11,546 nt of DNA, from NCBI GenBank assembly GCA_964452105.1, contig CAYVLI010000048.1:1-11546 (forward strand), read 5' to 3'. Positions 1 through 7,005 of the stretch are shown here, piece by piece. This DNA is from CAYVLI01 sp964452105 [NCBI: uncultured Nitrospinota bacterium]. Lineage in GTDB: Bacteria > JAUXIQ01. Every line of letters starts with the position of its first letter. Position 1 is the first letter of the stretch. A model generated the notes under the pieces. It worked only from the letters and a program-made list of their open reading frames with translations, ran no database searches and was not told where the DNA came from. Both the position numbers and the translations under genes were made by a program.

Positions 1-407
1 CCAAGGAGAACCCGGTATATTATGTTCAGTACGCACACGCCCGTATATGCAGCGTCTTGAGGATGGCCGAGGAGAGGGGTTACGCCCTGCCCGGAGCCGA
101 TAGCGTTAGCCTGTCCGCTCTCGCTCTCGAACAGGAACTGGGCATAGTCAAGCAGCTTATGCATTTCCCGGAAGTCGTGGAAAGCGCTGCTCTGGGACAT
201 AAGCCGCATGCGGTAACGTACTATGTTCAGGAACTGGCGCGCCAGTTCCACAGCTACTATAATTTGGGGAACGAGAACCCTGAGTTGAGGGTGCTTGTGG
301 AAGATAGATCGGTTTCAGAGGCCAGGCTGTTTTTGTGCATGGCGGTGGGTAGGGCGCTTAAAATCGCTCTGAGCATATTGGGTGTCAGCGCTCCTGAAAG
401 GATGTAG
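1..407 (+). CDS. argS: Arginyl-tRNA synthetase, C-terminal part (gene runs off the left edge)
   Basis: Class I aminoacyl-tRNA synthetase that charges tRNA-Arg with arginine in the cytoplasm. Only the last ~134 residues are present. The open frame continues to the left edge, read from base 3, and ends with TAG at 405-407. The visible part begins KENPVYYVQYAHARI, the conserved stretch that opens the C-terminal helical anticodon-binding (DALR) domain of ArgS. The end, with RALKIALSILGVSAPERM, is the standard ArgS C-terminus, where the final Met closes the domain. The HIGH and catalytic motifs lie outside the window. The next gene starts 79 bases downstream. Identification rests on the YVQYAHARI motif and the C-terminal pattern and is secure. 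A TTG at 57 could be mistaken for a start but is internal. Confidence 0.96.
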   Translation, partial: KENPVYYVQYAHARICSVLRMAEERGYALPGADSVSLSALALEQELGIVKQLMHFPEVVESAALGHKPHAVTYYVQELARQFHSYYNLGNENPELRVLVEDRSVSEARLFLCMAVGRALKIALSILGVSAPERM

Positions 408-486
408 GGCGTGGGGCATTGTTGTTTTGCGGATGGTGGGAATACTATTTTAACCATGGTCGAGCAATCTTCTATAGTTGGCCGGG

Positions 487-1263
487 ATGGAGAAATACAA
501 TAAAGAGAAAAGGTTTCAATTCGGCTTCGATGGCAGGGAGCTTGTCCTTTTCATTGCGGGCATATCAGTCATTTGCCTGCTCTTCTTCATTTTCGGAATA
601 ACGGTGGGGAAGGGTCGGGCGGTGAGGGAAGCGGGAAGGGTTCCCCTTCTACAGAAGCCGCTGGCCGATGAGGAGAGGCGGGAGCCTCGACAGGAGGCGG
701 CGGAGGTAAAGGAACTTTTAAGGCCCGCCGCTGAAGAGGGAGAGAGCGTCGAAGGGAGTCGGGCGGCACAGAAGCCTAAAAAAGAAGAAGATGCCGAGGC
801 GGTGGGGTTGACTTTTTATGATACTCTGCCCAACAAAGAGGAAGCCAAGGCAGATAAGGCTTCGGCACCGGATAAACCCGAGGCGGCCTCAACGCAGGAG
901 CGGAGCCGTAAAGTAACCGGCTCTGTAGAGAAGAAAGAAACGGCGACGATGGTTAGGGCAGAAGTTAAAGAACCTGCTCCTGTTACCGTGGAAAGCCGAG
1001 TGACGGGCGAGGGGCTTTATGCCGTGCAGATCAGCTCGTTCAGGGATTGGGGCAATGCCATGGCGCTTAAAAAACGATTGATCGTTGCCGGATACAGGGC
1101 TTTCGTCACCCAGTCCGAAAGCAACGGGGGGGGCGCCCGGTTCAGGGTCAGGGTTGGAGATTTAAGGGGCAGGAAAAAAGCAGAGGAGCTGGCCCGAAAG
1201 ATAGGTTTGCAGGAGAATTTGCCTGCTTTTGTGGTGCGAGCGGAGGGTAGGGGGGCGAGATAG
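487..1263 (+). CDS. Single-pass membrane protein with C-terminal SPOR domain
   Basis: Probable cell-envelope protein of 258 residues. SPOR domains bind denuded glycan strands in septal peptidoglycan, and such proteins are usually linked to cell division or cell-wall remodelling. The order visible is a short charged cytoplasmic N-terminus, one hydrophobic transmembrane segment at about residues 19-41, a long low-complexity linker rich in Glu, Ala, Lys and Pro (about 45-170), and a C-terminal domain at about 176-255. The last domain opens GLYAVQISSFRDWGNA and contains FRVRVGDLRGRKKAEELA, the typical SPOR pattern. The architecture resembles FtsN or DedD, but the linker is not conserved, so neither name is justified. 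I chose ATG 487; an in-frame TTG at 478 would add three residues, and neither has a strong ribosome-binding site. argS followed by a SPOR protein is an arrangement I associate with deltaproteobacteria (from memory). Confidence 0.87.
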   Translation: MEKYNKEKRFQFGFDGRELVLFIAGISVICLLFFIFGITVGKGRAVREAGRVPLLQKPLADEERREPRQEAAEVKELLRPAAEEGESVEGSRAAQKPKKEEDAEAVGLTFYDTLPNKEEAKADKASAPDKPEAASTQERSRKVTGSVEKKETATMVRAEVKEPAPVTVESRVTGEGLYAVQISSFRDWGNAMALKKRLIVAGYRAFVTQSESNGGGARFRVRVGDLRGRKKAEELARKIGLQENLPAFVVRAEGRGAR

Positions 1264-1329
1264 CTTTTCATCTCTTATACGGTTAAGAGGCTTGAATGAT
1301 AATAGCGGGAATTGCGGAGTAAACGAGAG

Positions 1330-2421
1330 ATGAACCATAATTATGAAAAAGAGATATCGGGATGCGGCATTTCCGGCTTGATCAACACCTCGGGGAAGAA
1401 GGTTCCGGGAGAGGAAATCATCCGCTCCATCTGTCTCATGAACGACAGGGGTAACGGCCTGGGCTCAGGCTTTGCCGCTTACGGGATTTACCCTGAATAT
1501 AAGAACCACTTCGCATTCCACCTCATGTACGATAACCTGGCCGCTCAGGAAGCAACGGAGAAGTTCCTACAGGAAAACTTCAGGATTGATATGGAAGAAT
1601 CCATCCCGACTCGCAAGGTGAAGACCATAGAAAACCCTCCGGGAGTCTATCGCTATTTTTTAAGGCCTAAAGTTGACGAAGACATTGACCTGGAGGGGCT
1701 GTCCTGCGAGGATTTCGTGGTGAGGGCGGTAATGAGTATCAACTCAAATATAGAAGGGGCCTACGTATTCTCCAGCGGGAAGAATATGGGCGCTTTCAAG
1801 GGGGTGGGGTTCCCCGGTGAAATAGCCGACTTCTTCTGCATCGATGAGTACGAGGCTTACATCTGGACGGCGCATAACAGGTTTCCCACCAACACGCCGG
1901 GCTGGTGGGGCGGGGCTCATCCGTTCACGCTTCTGGATTGGTCCATCATTCATAATGGAGAAATATCCTCATATGGCATAAACAAGCGCTACCTGGAGAT
2001 GTATGGCTACAAGCTGACCCTTCTCACGGATACGGAGGTGGTGGCTTACCTGCTTGACCTGCTCATCAGGAGGCACAAGCTGGACATCAAGACGGCTTGC
2101 CTGGCTCTGGCCACGCCCTTCTGGAAGAATATAGAGCAGATGCCCGAGGGCCAGCGAGAAACGCTGAAGGCCATAAGGATGGTTTACGGGAGCGCACTGG
2201 TGAACGGCCCCTTCGCCATTCTCTTCGGGCACAGCAGGGGCCTGGTCGGGCTAAACGACAGAATAAAACTGCGTCCTCTCGTAGCCGCCGCCAAAGACGA
2301 GGTGGTTTACATGGCCAGCGAGGAATCGGCTATAAGAGAAATCTGCGCCCATCCGGACCGGGTGTGGGCTCCCAAAGCGGGAGAGCCTGTGATAGTAGAG
2401 TTGGATGAGGACGTAGAGTGA
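1330..2421 (+). CDS. Glutamate synthase, glutamine amidotransferase subunit (archaeal-type split GltS)
   Basis: Class II (Ntn-type) glutamine amidotransferase of 363 residues. It hydrolyses glutamine and passes ammonia to the synthase subunit encoded next. Visible motifs are the nucleophile in SGCGISG (Cys12), HNRFPTN (182-188), HNGEI (208-212) and TDTEV (233-237), all standard for class II amidotransferase domains of glutamate synthase. The nucleophile must be N-terminal in the mature enzyme, so an 11-residue propeptide must be removed, as in GltB and some PurF proteins. ATG 1330 is preceded by GGAG at 1316-1319 with a 10-base gap. A TTG at 1312 would lengthen the propeptide by six residues. 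It is the first gene of three covering the domains of one large GltB. Related GlxB and MgsA (N-methylglutamate synthase) subunits are an alternative, but the ferredoxin domain on the partner favours true glutamate synthase. Confidence 0.88.
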   Translation: MNHNYEKEISGCGISGLINTSGKKVPGEEIIRSICLMNDRGNGLGSGFAAYGIYPEYKNHFAFHLMYDNLAAQEATEKFLQENFRIDMEESIPTRKVKTIENPPGVYRYFLRPKVDEDIDLEGLSCEDFVVRAVMSINSNIEGAYVFSSGKNMGAFKGVGFPGEIADFFCIDEYEAYIWTAHNRFPTNTPGWWGGAHPFTLLDWSIIHNGEISSYGINKRYLEMYGYKLTLLTDTEVVAYLLDLLIRRHKLDIKTACLALATPFWKNIEQMPEGQRETLKAIRMVYGSALVNGPFAILFGHSRGLVGLNDRIKLRPLVAAAKDEVVYMASEESAIREICAHPDRVWAPKAGEPVIVELDEDVE

Positions 2422-2432
2422 GGGGTCTGATG

Positions 2433-2458
2433 TTCCCGGGAATGGAGAGCGTCCCGGG
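2433..2458 (+). repeat. Small self-complementary element between the first two glutamate synthase genes
   Basis: The 81-base gap between the amidotransferase and synthase genes holds the palindrome TTCCCGGGAA (2433-2442) and a second CCCGGG at 2453-2458. The two CCCGGG blocks can pair into a 6-bp GC stem around a 12-base loop. No T-run follows, so this does not look like an intrinsic terminator. It could be an mRNA processing or stability hairpin that tunes subunit ratios, or simply chance in GC-rich DNA. Low confidence in any function. Confidence 0.25.
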
Positions 2459-2502
2459 TTTAGATAGCGGAGGCTTATGGACTCCGCGGAAGGGGAGAGA
2501 GA

Positions 2503-4011
2503 ATGTTTAAGAGTTTCGTGCCGCCTGAGTTCCTGGCCAGGGTGGACCATGAGAAATGCCGCAAGTGCAGGAGATGCATTCAGAATTGCGGCTGGGGCGT
2601 GTATAGCTGGGGAGGGGACCGCATCCTCTCGGATGATTCGAAATGTGTGGCCTGTCAGCGCTGCTATCTTTTCTGTCCCGAAGAGGCCATCATGATACAA
2701 AAAAACCCGTTGGCTTTTAAAGAACATTCGACCTGGAGTGATAACCACAGGAAGAATATTTACCTGCAGGCGGAGACGGGGGGCGTCCTGTTAACGGGTA
2801 TGGGTGCGACCACGTCCTACCCTATTCTATGGGACAATATTCTAATAGATGCCTGCCAGGTGACCAATCCATCCATAGATCCGCTCAGGGAGCCTATGGA
2901 GCTGCGAACTTATCTGGGGAGGAAGCCCGATTCGCTGGAGTTTGTAGAGGACGAGAATGGCGCCTTTAAGCTCAAGACGGATATGGCCCGGCAAATAAAG
3001 CTGGAGACGCCTTTTATGTTCGCTCCCATGTCTTACGGGGCGTTGAGTTTAAACGCTCATAAAGCCATGGCCATGGCGGCCAAGGAGCTGGGCATCGTGA
3101 TGAACACGGGGGAGGGCGGCCTGCACGAGGACATATACCCTTACCGGGACCACGTAATAGTGCAATGCGCCTCGGGGAGGTTCGGCGTACATTCCGAGTA
3201 TCTCAATGCGGGGGTGGCGGTGGAGATAAAGATAGGGCAGGGGGCCAAGCCCGGCATCGGGGGGCATCTGCCCGGCGAGAAGGTGGGCATGGACATATCC
3301 AAGACCAGGATGATTCCACATGGTACGGACGCCCTCTCTTCTGCTCCGCACCACGACATCTATTCCATAGAGGATCTGCGGCAACTCATCTACGCCCTGA
3401 AGGAAGCCACCGGCTACAAGCCCGTTTCGGTGAAGATAGCGGCCGTGCACAACGTTGCTGCAATCGCCAGCGGGATAGTAAGGGCGGGAGCCGATATCGT
3501 TTACCTGGATGGCTCAAGGGGGGGGACCGGGGCTGCGCCCACTATTATCAGGGATCACCTGGGCATACCCATTGAATATGCCACGGCGGCCGTGGACGAC
3601 AGGCTGAGGCAGGAGGGTATCCGCCACATGGCCTCCATCATAGCCGCGGGGGGTATTCGCTCCAGCGCCGACGCCGCTAAAGCAATCGCCCTGGGAGCGG
3701 ATGCTGTTGCGTTGGGCACGGCGGCGCTCGTAGCCATGGGCTGCAGGGTATGCGGAAAATGTTACACGGGCAACTGCAGCTGGGGTTTGACCACGCAGAG
3801 ACCCGAACTGACCAGGCGCCTCGACCCGGAGATATTCGCAGAACGCCTGTACAATCTCATCACCGCCTGGAGCAGGGAATTGAAGGAAATCCTGGGAGCG
3901 CTGGGCATCAACGCCGTGGAGAGCTTACGGGGCAACAGGGAGAGGCTCCGGGGTGCGGGTCTGGACCAACTCACTCTGGATATACTGGGTATAAAACCGG
4001 CTGGTCGTTAA
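2503..4011 (+). CDS. Glutamate synthase, ferredoxin/FMN synthase subunit (archaeal-type)
   Basis: Synthase subunit of 502 residues that reductively aminates 2-oxoglutarate to glutamate with ammonia from the amidotransferase subunit. The N-terminus carries a two-cluster ferredoxin domain with Cys19, 22, 25, 29 and Cys48, 51, 54, 58, predicted to bind two [4Fe-4S] clusters. The remainder is the FMN-binding TIM barrel of GltB, with the phosphate-binding DGSRGGTGAAP at 336-346. CRVCGKCYTGNC at 414-425 matches the Cys-rich cluster motif of the family. An added ferredoxin domain is characteristic of the archaeal-type enzyme, also found in Thermotogae and many anaerobic bacteria. ATG 2503 has GGAG at 2494-2497, five bases upstream. 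No GltD (NADPH-oxidising) subunit is visible in this window, so the electron donor is open: free ferredoxin or a GltD-like protein encoded elsewhere. Confidence 0.92.
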   Translation: MFKSFVPPEFLARVDHEKCRKCRRCIQNCGWGVYSWGGDRILSDDSKCVACQRCYLFCPEEAIMIQKNPLAFKEHSTWSDNHRKNIYLQAETGGVLLTGMGATTSYPILWDNILIDACQVTNPSIDPLREPMELRTYLGRKPDSLEFVEDENGAFKLKTDMARQIKLETPFMFAPMSYGALSLNAHKAMAMAAKELGIVMNTGEGGLHEDIYPYRDHVIVQCASGRFGVHSEYLNAGVAVEIKIGQGAKPGIGGHLPGEKVGMDISKTRMIPHGTDALSSAPHHDIYSIEDLRQLIYALKEATGYKPVSVKIAAVHNVAAIASGIVRAGADIVYLDGSRGGTGAAPTIIRDHLGIPIEYATAAVDDRLRQEGIRHMASIIAAGGIRSSADAAKAIALGADAVALGTAALVAMGCRVCGKCYTGNCSWGLTTQRPELTRRLDPEIFAERLYNLITAWSRELKEILGALGINAVESLRGNRERLRGAGLDQLTLDILGIKPAGR

Positions 4012-4037
4012 CCTAACGTTCGATTATAGACTGGAAA

Positions 4038-4772
4038 ATGAGAATAGACGCCAAGGGGATATATTACAGAGAGCTCAATCAGATAGTGAGGGATGCCATC
4101 GCCGGTGGTGAGAAGGAGCTGATACTGGACAACGTGAACGGTCAGCGCTACATAGGGGATGGCATCGATGATGAGGTGACCATCGTAATCAACGGCGTTC
4201 CCGGCAACGACCTGGGTGCGTTTATGAACGGTCCCACCGTCATAGTCAACGACAGCGGCCAGGACGCTGTGGGGAACACCATGAACCGGGGCAAAATAGT
4301 TATCCATGGTCACGCTGGAGACGTGTTGGGCTACAGTATGCGCGGTGGAAAGATGTTCATTCAGGGGGATGTGGGTTACCGGGTTGGAATACACATGAAG
4401 TCCTACCGAAAGCAGGTTCCCGTGATAGTTGCCGGCGGCAAGGCGGGCGACTTTTTCGGAGAATATATGGCGGGGGGTATCCTCATACTGCTGGGTCTGA
4501 ACGCAGGAAACGGCGAAGCGCTGGTGGGGGATTATCTGGGCACGGGAATGCACGGAGGAGTTATCTATATAAGGGGGGAAGTGAAAAAACTCCAGTTAGG
4601 CGCTGAAGTGGGGGAGGTCGAGATAGACGAGGAAGATTTGAAGCTGTTGCAGGAGCACCTGGGGGAGTTCTGCAACGATTTCGGCCTGGAACTGGATGAA
4701 ATTATGAGCAAGAAGTTCATCAAGCTCGTCCCCATAAGCTCGCGGCCTTATGGAAATCTATACGCTTACTGA
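4038..4772 (+). CDS. Glutamate synthase, GXGXG-domain subunit
   Basis: Third subunit of the split glutamate synthase, 244 residues. It corresponds to the C-terminal right-handed beta-helix (GXGXG) domain of large GltB, which has a structural role holding the amidotransferase and synthase domains together around the ammonia tunnel. The sequence shows the expected turns of glycine-rich repeats, for example NVNGQRYIGDGI, GQDAVGNTMNRGKIVIHG, GDVLGYSMRGGKMFIQGDVG and GDFFGEYMAGGILILLG. A C-terminal extension of ~50 residues is rich in Glu and Asp. The gene begins 26 bases after the synthase gene. ATG 4038 is preceded only by a weak TGGA at 4032-4035, so translation may depend partly on coupling. 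The same domain occurs in formylmethanofuran dehydrogenase subunit C, but the neighbours decide for glutamate synthase. Confidence 0.88.
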   Translation: MRIDAKGIYYRELNQIVRDAIAGGEKELILDNVNGQRYIGDGIDDEVTIVINGVPGNDLGAFMNGPTVIVNDSGQDAVGNTMNRGKIVIHGHAGDVLGYSMRGGKMFIQGDVGYRVGIHMKSYRKQVPVIVAGGKAGDFFGEYMAGGILILLGLNAGNGEALVGDYLGTGMHGGVIYIRGEVKKLQLGAEVGEVEIDEEDLKLLQEHLGEFCNDFGLELDEIMSKKFIKLVPISSRPYGNLYAY

Positions 4773-4874
4773 TGGAAGCCGACCCGGAGGATGAACGAGG
4801 GTGTTCCCTGGGCTGAGGGCGGGGTCGTTGGCCTTGCCTTATTGCTCGCAGATGTGGGGTCGAGGCGTGAAATT

Positions 4875-4903
4875 TTATTGTTTTAAAGGGGTAGCGGTAT
4901 AAT
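4875..4903 (+). promoter_or_regulatory. Candidate sigma-70 promoter upstream of metV-metF
   Basis: A perfect -10 hexamer TATAAT lies at 4898-4903 in an AT-rich stretch. The -35 is weak: TTATTG at 4875-4880 with a 17-base spacer matches only the first bases of the consensus. If used, it would give a leader of about 280 bases that includes the inverted repeat at 4991-5089. It is placed sensibly at the start of the metV-metF unit, but this is a pattern match only. Confidence 0.4.
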
Positions 4904-4990
4904 AGTTGAAGTTTTTTGCCGGGTTTTATGCGTGAAGCCTTTCTAAAAGGGGACGGATAGCCTATTTTATTTATAATGAACCCTGAAGAA

Positions 4991-5089
4991 GTCTGCTCTC
5001 TGTCATTCCCCGGCTCGACCGGGGAATCCAGGTAAGGTGCAAGCCATTAAAAATACTGGATTCCCGCTTTCGCGGGAATGACACCAGAC
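4991..5089. repeat. REPIN-like element: two palindromes in inverted orientation
   Basis: Two imperfectly identical palindromic units face each other. The left unit has a perfect 9-bp stem (5005-5013 with 5019-5027, loop CTCGA). The right unit has a perfect 8-bp stem (5060-5067 with 5072-5079, loop TTTC). The left unit starts TGTCATTCCC and ends GGAATCCAG; the right unit is its inverted counterpart, starting CTGGATTCCC and ending GGAATGACA. Outer GTCTG (4991-4995) and CAGAC (5085-5089) complete the symmetry, with ~24 bases between units. Palindromes with these TGTCATTCC and GGAATCCAG ends are, to my knowledge, widespread high-copy intergenic repeats in many bacteria, including deltaproteobacteria. 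REPINs of this form are moved by RAYT (Y1-type) transposases; none is in the window. Confidence 0.75.
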
Positions 5090-5192
5090 ATTAAACACAA
5101 AAATGAAATGGTATCGTGCAGGACTTTTTCAGTATTCACTTATAAACCGGAGCAGGTTTTATTGCGATAAAGCTTAGTATGGAGATTTAAGC

Positions 5193-5861
5193 GTGATTTT
5201 TACCAGGCCCAAATCGAAAGATGAGCTTTTGAGGACGCTTGTTCCATACAAGAAGCTGATGATACTGGGATGCGGAAGCTGCTCGACGGACTGCCACACC
5301 GGTGGAGAAAAGGAAGTCGCAGCAATGAAGAAGCTGCTGGAGTCCAGGGGCAAGAAGGTTGTGGGAGATACCGTTGTTGAGTCTCTTTGCAATGTTGAGA
5401 GAGTCCGCCGGGCGCTCAAGGCGCGAGAGAATGAGGCGGAAGAAGCCCAGGCTGTGCTGGTCATGTCTTGTGGAATAGCCGTGCAGGTCGTTGCAGGCTG
5501 GGTGAACAAGCCGGTGTTCCCGGCGCTTGATACGGTGTTTGCCGGGGCGTTGGAGCGAGTGGGGCATTATAGCGAGATGTGCGGCTTGTGCGGCCAATGC
5601 GTGGCGGGTGATTATGGTGGGATATGCCCTGTGAGCAGATGTCCCAAGGGGCTGCTCAACGGCCCTTGCGGCGGGAGCGTGGGTGGTCACTGCGAGGTGG
5701 ACTCCGACATGGAGTGTGTCTGGACGGTCATATACGAGCGCATGAAGGGCATGGGCGCCGAGGGCTCGCTCTGCTGCATGGCGCAGCCCAAAGACCACGA
5801 AAGGGCGATCCACCCGAGGAGGATAGACAGCGGCGCAGGGATACTCAAGGGTGAATGGTAG
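5193..5861 (+). CDS. metV: MetV-like cysteine-rich partner of methylene-tetrahydrofolate reductase
   Basis: Protein of 222 residues matching the methylene-tetrahydrofolate reductase C-terminal family (MTHFR_C), known as MetV in acetogens. There it forms a complex with MetF and is thought to feed electrons through Fe-S clusters. The N-terminal part has GCGSCSTDCHTGG with Cys27, 30, 34, then Cys66 and Cys93. The C-terminal part has MCGLCGQC (Cys130, 133, 136), then Cys145, 150, 159, 167 and 175, including CPKGLLNGPCGG. That is ample for clusters and a zinc site; exact assignments are not derivable from sequence alone. GTG 5193 is preceded by GGAG at 5181-5184 with an 8-base gap. metF follows after 75 bases. 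The pair suggests a Wood-Ljungdahl or related C1 pathway with a reductase whose electron donor is not simply NADH. Hdr/Mvh-type or RnfC-like partners known from other MetVF complexes are not in this window. Confidence 0.85.
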   Translation: MIFTRPKSKDELLRTLVPYKKLMILGCGSCSTDCHTGGEKEVAAMKKLLESRGKKVVGDTVVESLCNVERVRRALKARENEAEEAQAVLVMSCGIAVQVVAGWVNKPVFPALDTVFAGALERVGHYSEMCGLCGQCVAGDYGGICPVSRCPKGLLNGPCGGSVGGHCEVDSDMECVWTVIYERMKGMGAEGSLCCMAQPKDHERAIHPRRIDSGAGILKGEW

Positions 5862-5936
5862 GTATTTTGAGAATAATATTTCTTAACGGGAAGAGTGCAA
5901 TAGCGCCGGTTTTTCTGTTGCACCGGGGAAGGGAAA

Positions 5937-6803
5937 ATGGGCCTTAAGGAGAGGTTTGAGTCCGGCGAGAGGGTCGTAACGGTCGAAATGTCGCCTCCCA
6001 AAGGCGCTGATATCGGCAATATGATGAACCTGGCCGACGACATAAGGGGGAAGGTGGATGCCATAAACGTCACCGATAACCAGAGGGCCATCATGCGCAT
6101 GAGTTCTCTGGTAGCTTGCGCCCTGCTTAAGGCTTACGGGCATGAATCTGTCATGCAGCTCTGCTGCCGGGACCGCAACCGTATAGCTCTGCAATCAGAC
6201 CTGCTCGGCGCCTGGGCGATGGGAATCAAGAATGTTTGTGTGATGACGGGAGATTACCCTTCCCTGGGCGACCACCCGGGAGCGAAGGCCGTCTTCGACC
6301 TGGATTCCGTTCAACTGCTGGAACTCATAAGACAGCTCGGCGAAGGCAAGGATTTTATGGGTAACCGGCTCGAGGGAGCCACCGACTTCGTCGAGGGCGC
6401 TGTATTTAACCCCTATGCGGAGCCCGCTGAATTGCAGGAAATGAAGTTGAAAAAGAAGATAGAAGCGGGAGCGCGCTTCATACAAACGCAGCCGGTTTTC
6501 TCCATGGAAATGGTGGAGAGGATCATGAAGCTGGAGAGCGAGACCGGGGTGCGCTTCATGGTGGGTATAACTCCGCTGCGCTCCGTGGGTATGGCTAAAT
6601 TCATGGGCGAGAAACTGCTTAACAAGCCGCTTCCGGAGGGCATCATGAAGAGACTTAAGGTCTCACCGGATGCGGTGGAAGAGGGTCTGGATATAGCGGC
6701 CGAGTTCGTGAATCGCATCAAGAATTTTGTTAAGGGAGTTCACATAATGCCCATAGGCGGAGAAAAAGGTCTGCGCGGGTTCCTGGAGAGGATAAATTTT
6801 TAA
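5937..6803 (+). CDS. metF: 5,10-methylene-tetrahydrofolate reductase
   Basis: Flavoprotein of 288 residues that reduces 5,10-methylene-tetrahydrofolate to 5-methyl-tetrahydrofolate, the last folate step of the methyl branch of the Wood-Ljungdahl pathway and the methyl source for methionine synthase. The TIM barrel opens VVTVEMSPPKGAD; Glu17 corresponds to the catalytic glutamate of E. coli MetF (EFFPP region). INVTDNQRA, MQLCCRDRNRIALQSDLLGA, VCVMTGDYPSLGDHPGAK and ARFIQTQPVFSMEMVERI are typical MTHFR segments for folate and FAD binding. The length fits the bacterial family. ATG 5937 is preceded by a GGGGAAGGGA purine run ending four bases before the start. It shares a unit with metV upstream. 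The gene looks intact. Confidence 0.94.
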   Translation: MGLKERFESGERVVTVEMSPPKGADIGNMMNLADDIRGKVDAINVTDNQRAIMRMSSLVACALLKAYGHESVMQLCCRDRNRIALQSDLLGAWAMGIKNVCVMTGDYPSLGDHPGAKAVFDLDSVQLLELIRQLGEGKDFMGNRLEGATDFVEGAVFNPYAEPAELQEMKLKKKIEAGARFIQTQPVFSMEMVERIMKLESETGVRFMVGITPLRSVGMAKFMGEKLLNKPLPEGIMKRLKVSPDAVEEGLDIAAEFVNRIKNFVKGVHIMPIGGEKGLRGFLERINF

Positions 6804-6833
6804 TTACTGTTGGAGATATGGACGTTTTCATAA

Positions 6834-6863
6834 TTGACAACCACAGGTTAAAATTTTTTTATA
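6834..6863 (+). promoter_or_regulatory. Candidate promoter upstream of lipA
   Basis: A perfect -35 hexamer TTGACA (6834-6839) lies just after metF in a 202-base gap that is AT-rich in its first third. The best -10 at acceptable spacing is TTTATA (6858-6863, 18-base spacer), which is poor. If used, the lipA leader would be about 135 bases. I see no terminator hairpin with a T-run between the metF stop and this site, and no recognisable riboswitch in the leader. Confidence 0.35.
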
Positions 6864-7005
6864 GCAACCGGGTTTATTCGTAAAATTTGCGGTGGGAAAA
6901 CTGTCCCTTAAATGTGGATTCTAATGACTTTCAACTCCCCTCAAGGACGGTCCACTGAACGAGGTTTAAAGACTTTTTACGCTCTTTGTGGACGGGTTGC
7001 TCTCC

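Larger units (their letters stand above)
4773..5192. other. 420-base non-coding gap between the glutamate synthase and metV genes
   Basis: No coding frame with recognisable protein content is present on either strand. The left part is GC-rich; from about 4870 the region becomes AT-rich, as expected for a promoter region. It contains a perfect TATAAT at 4898-4903 and a two-hairpin inverted repeat at 4991-5089 (both listed separately). The ribosome-binding site GGAG for the next gene lies at 5181-5184. I saw no T-rich intrinsic terminator just after the glutamate synthase stop and no riboswitch I could recognise. The gap most likely separates two transcription units. Confidence 0.6.

Noticed and set aside
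1272-1289. Terminator hairpin after the SPOR gene
   Set aside because: CTCTTA and TAAGAG can form a 6-bp stem, but it is AT-rich and weak and is not followed by a T-run.
2251-2748. Minus-strand open frame spanning the junction of the first two glutamate synthase genes
   Set aside because: It overlaps two confidently assigned genes and has no recognisable domain or ribosome-binding site. Similar long minus-strand frames at 4008-4553, 8417-9127 and 10285-10893 are rejected for the same reason.
4991-5089. CRISPR array or intrinsic terminator at the palindromic pair
   Set aside because: There are only two units, in inverted rather than direct orientation, with no spacer series. Neither hairpin is followed by a T-run, and the position is over 200 bases after the glutamate synthase stop.
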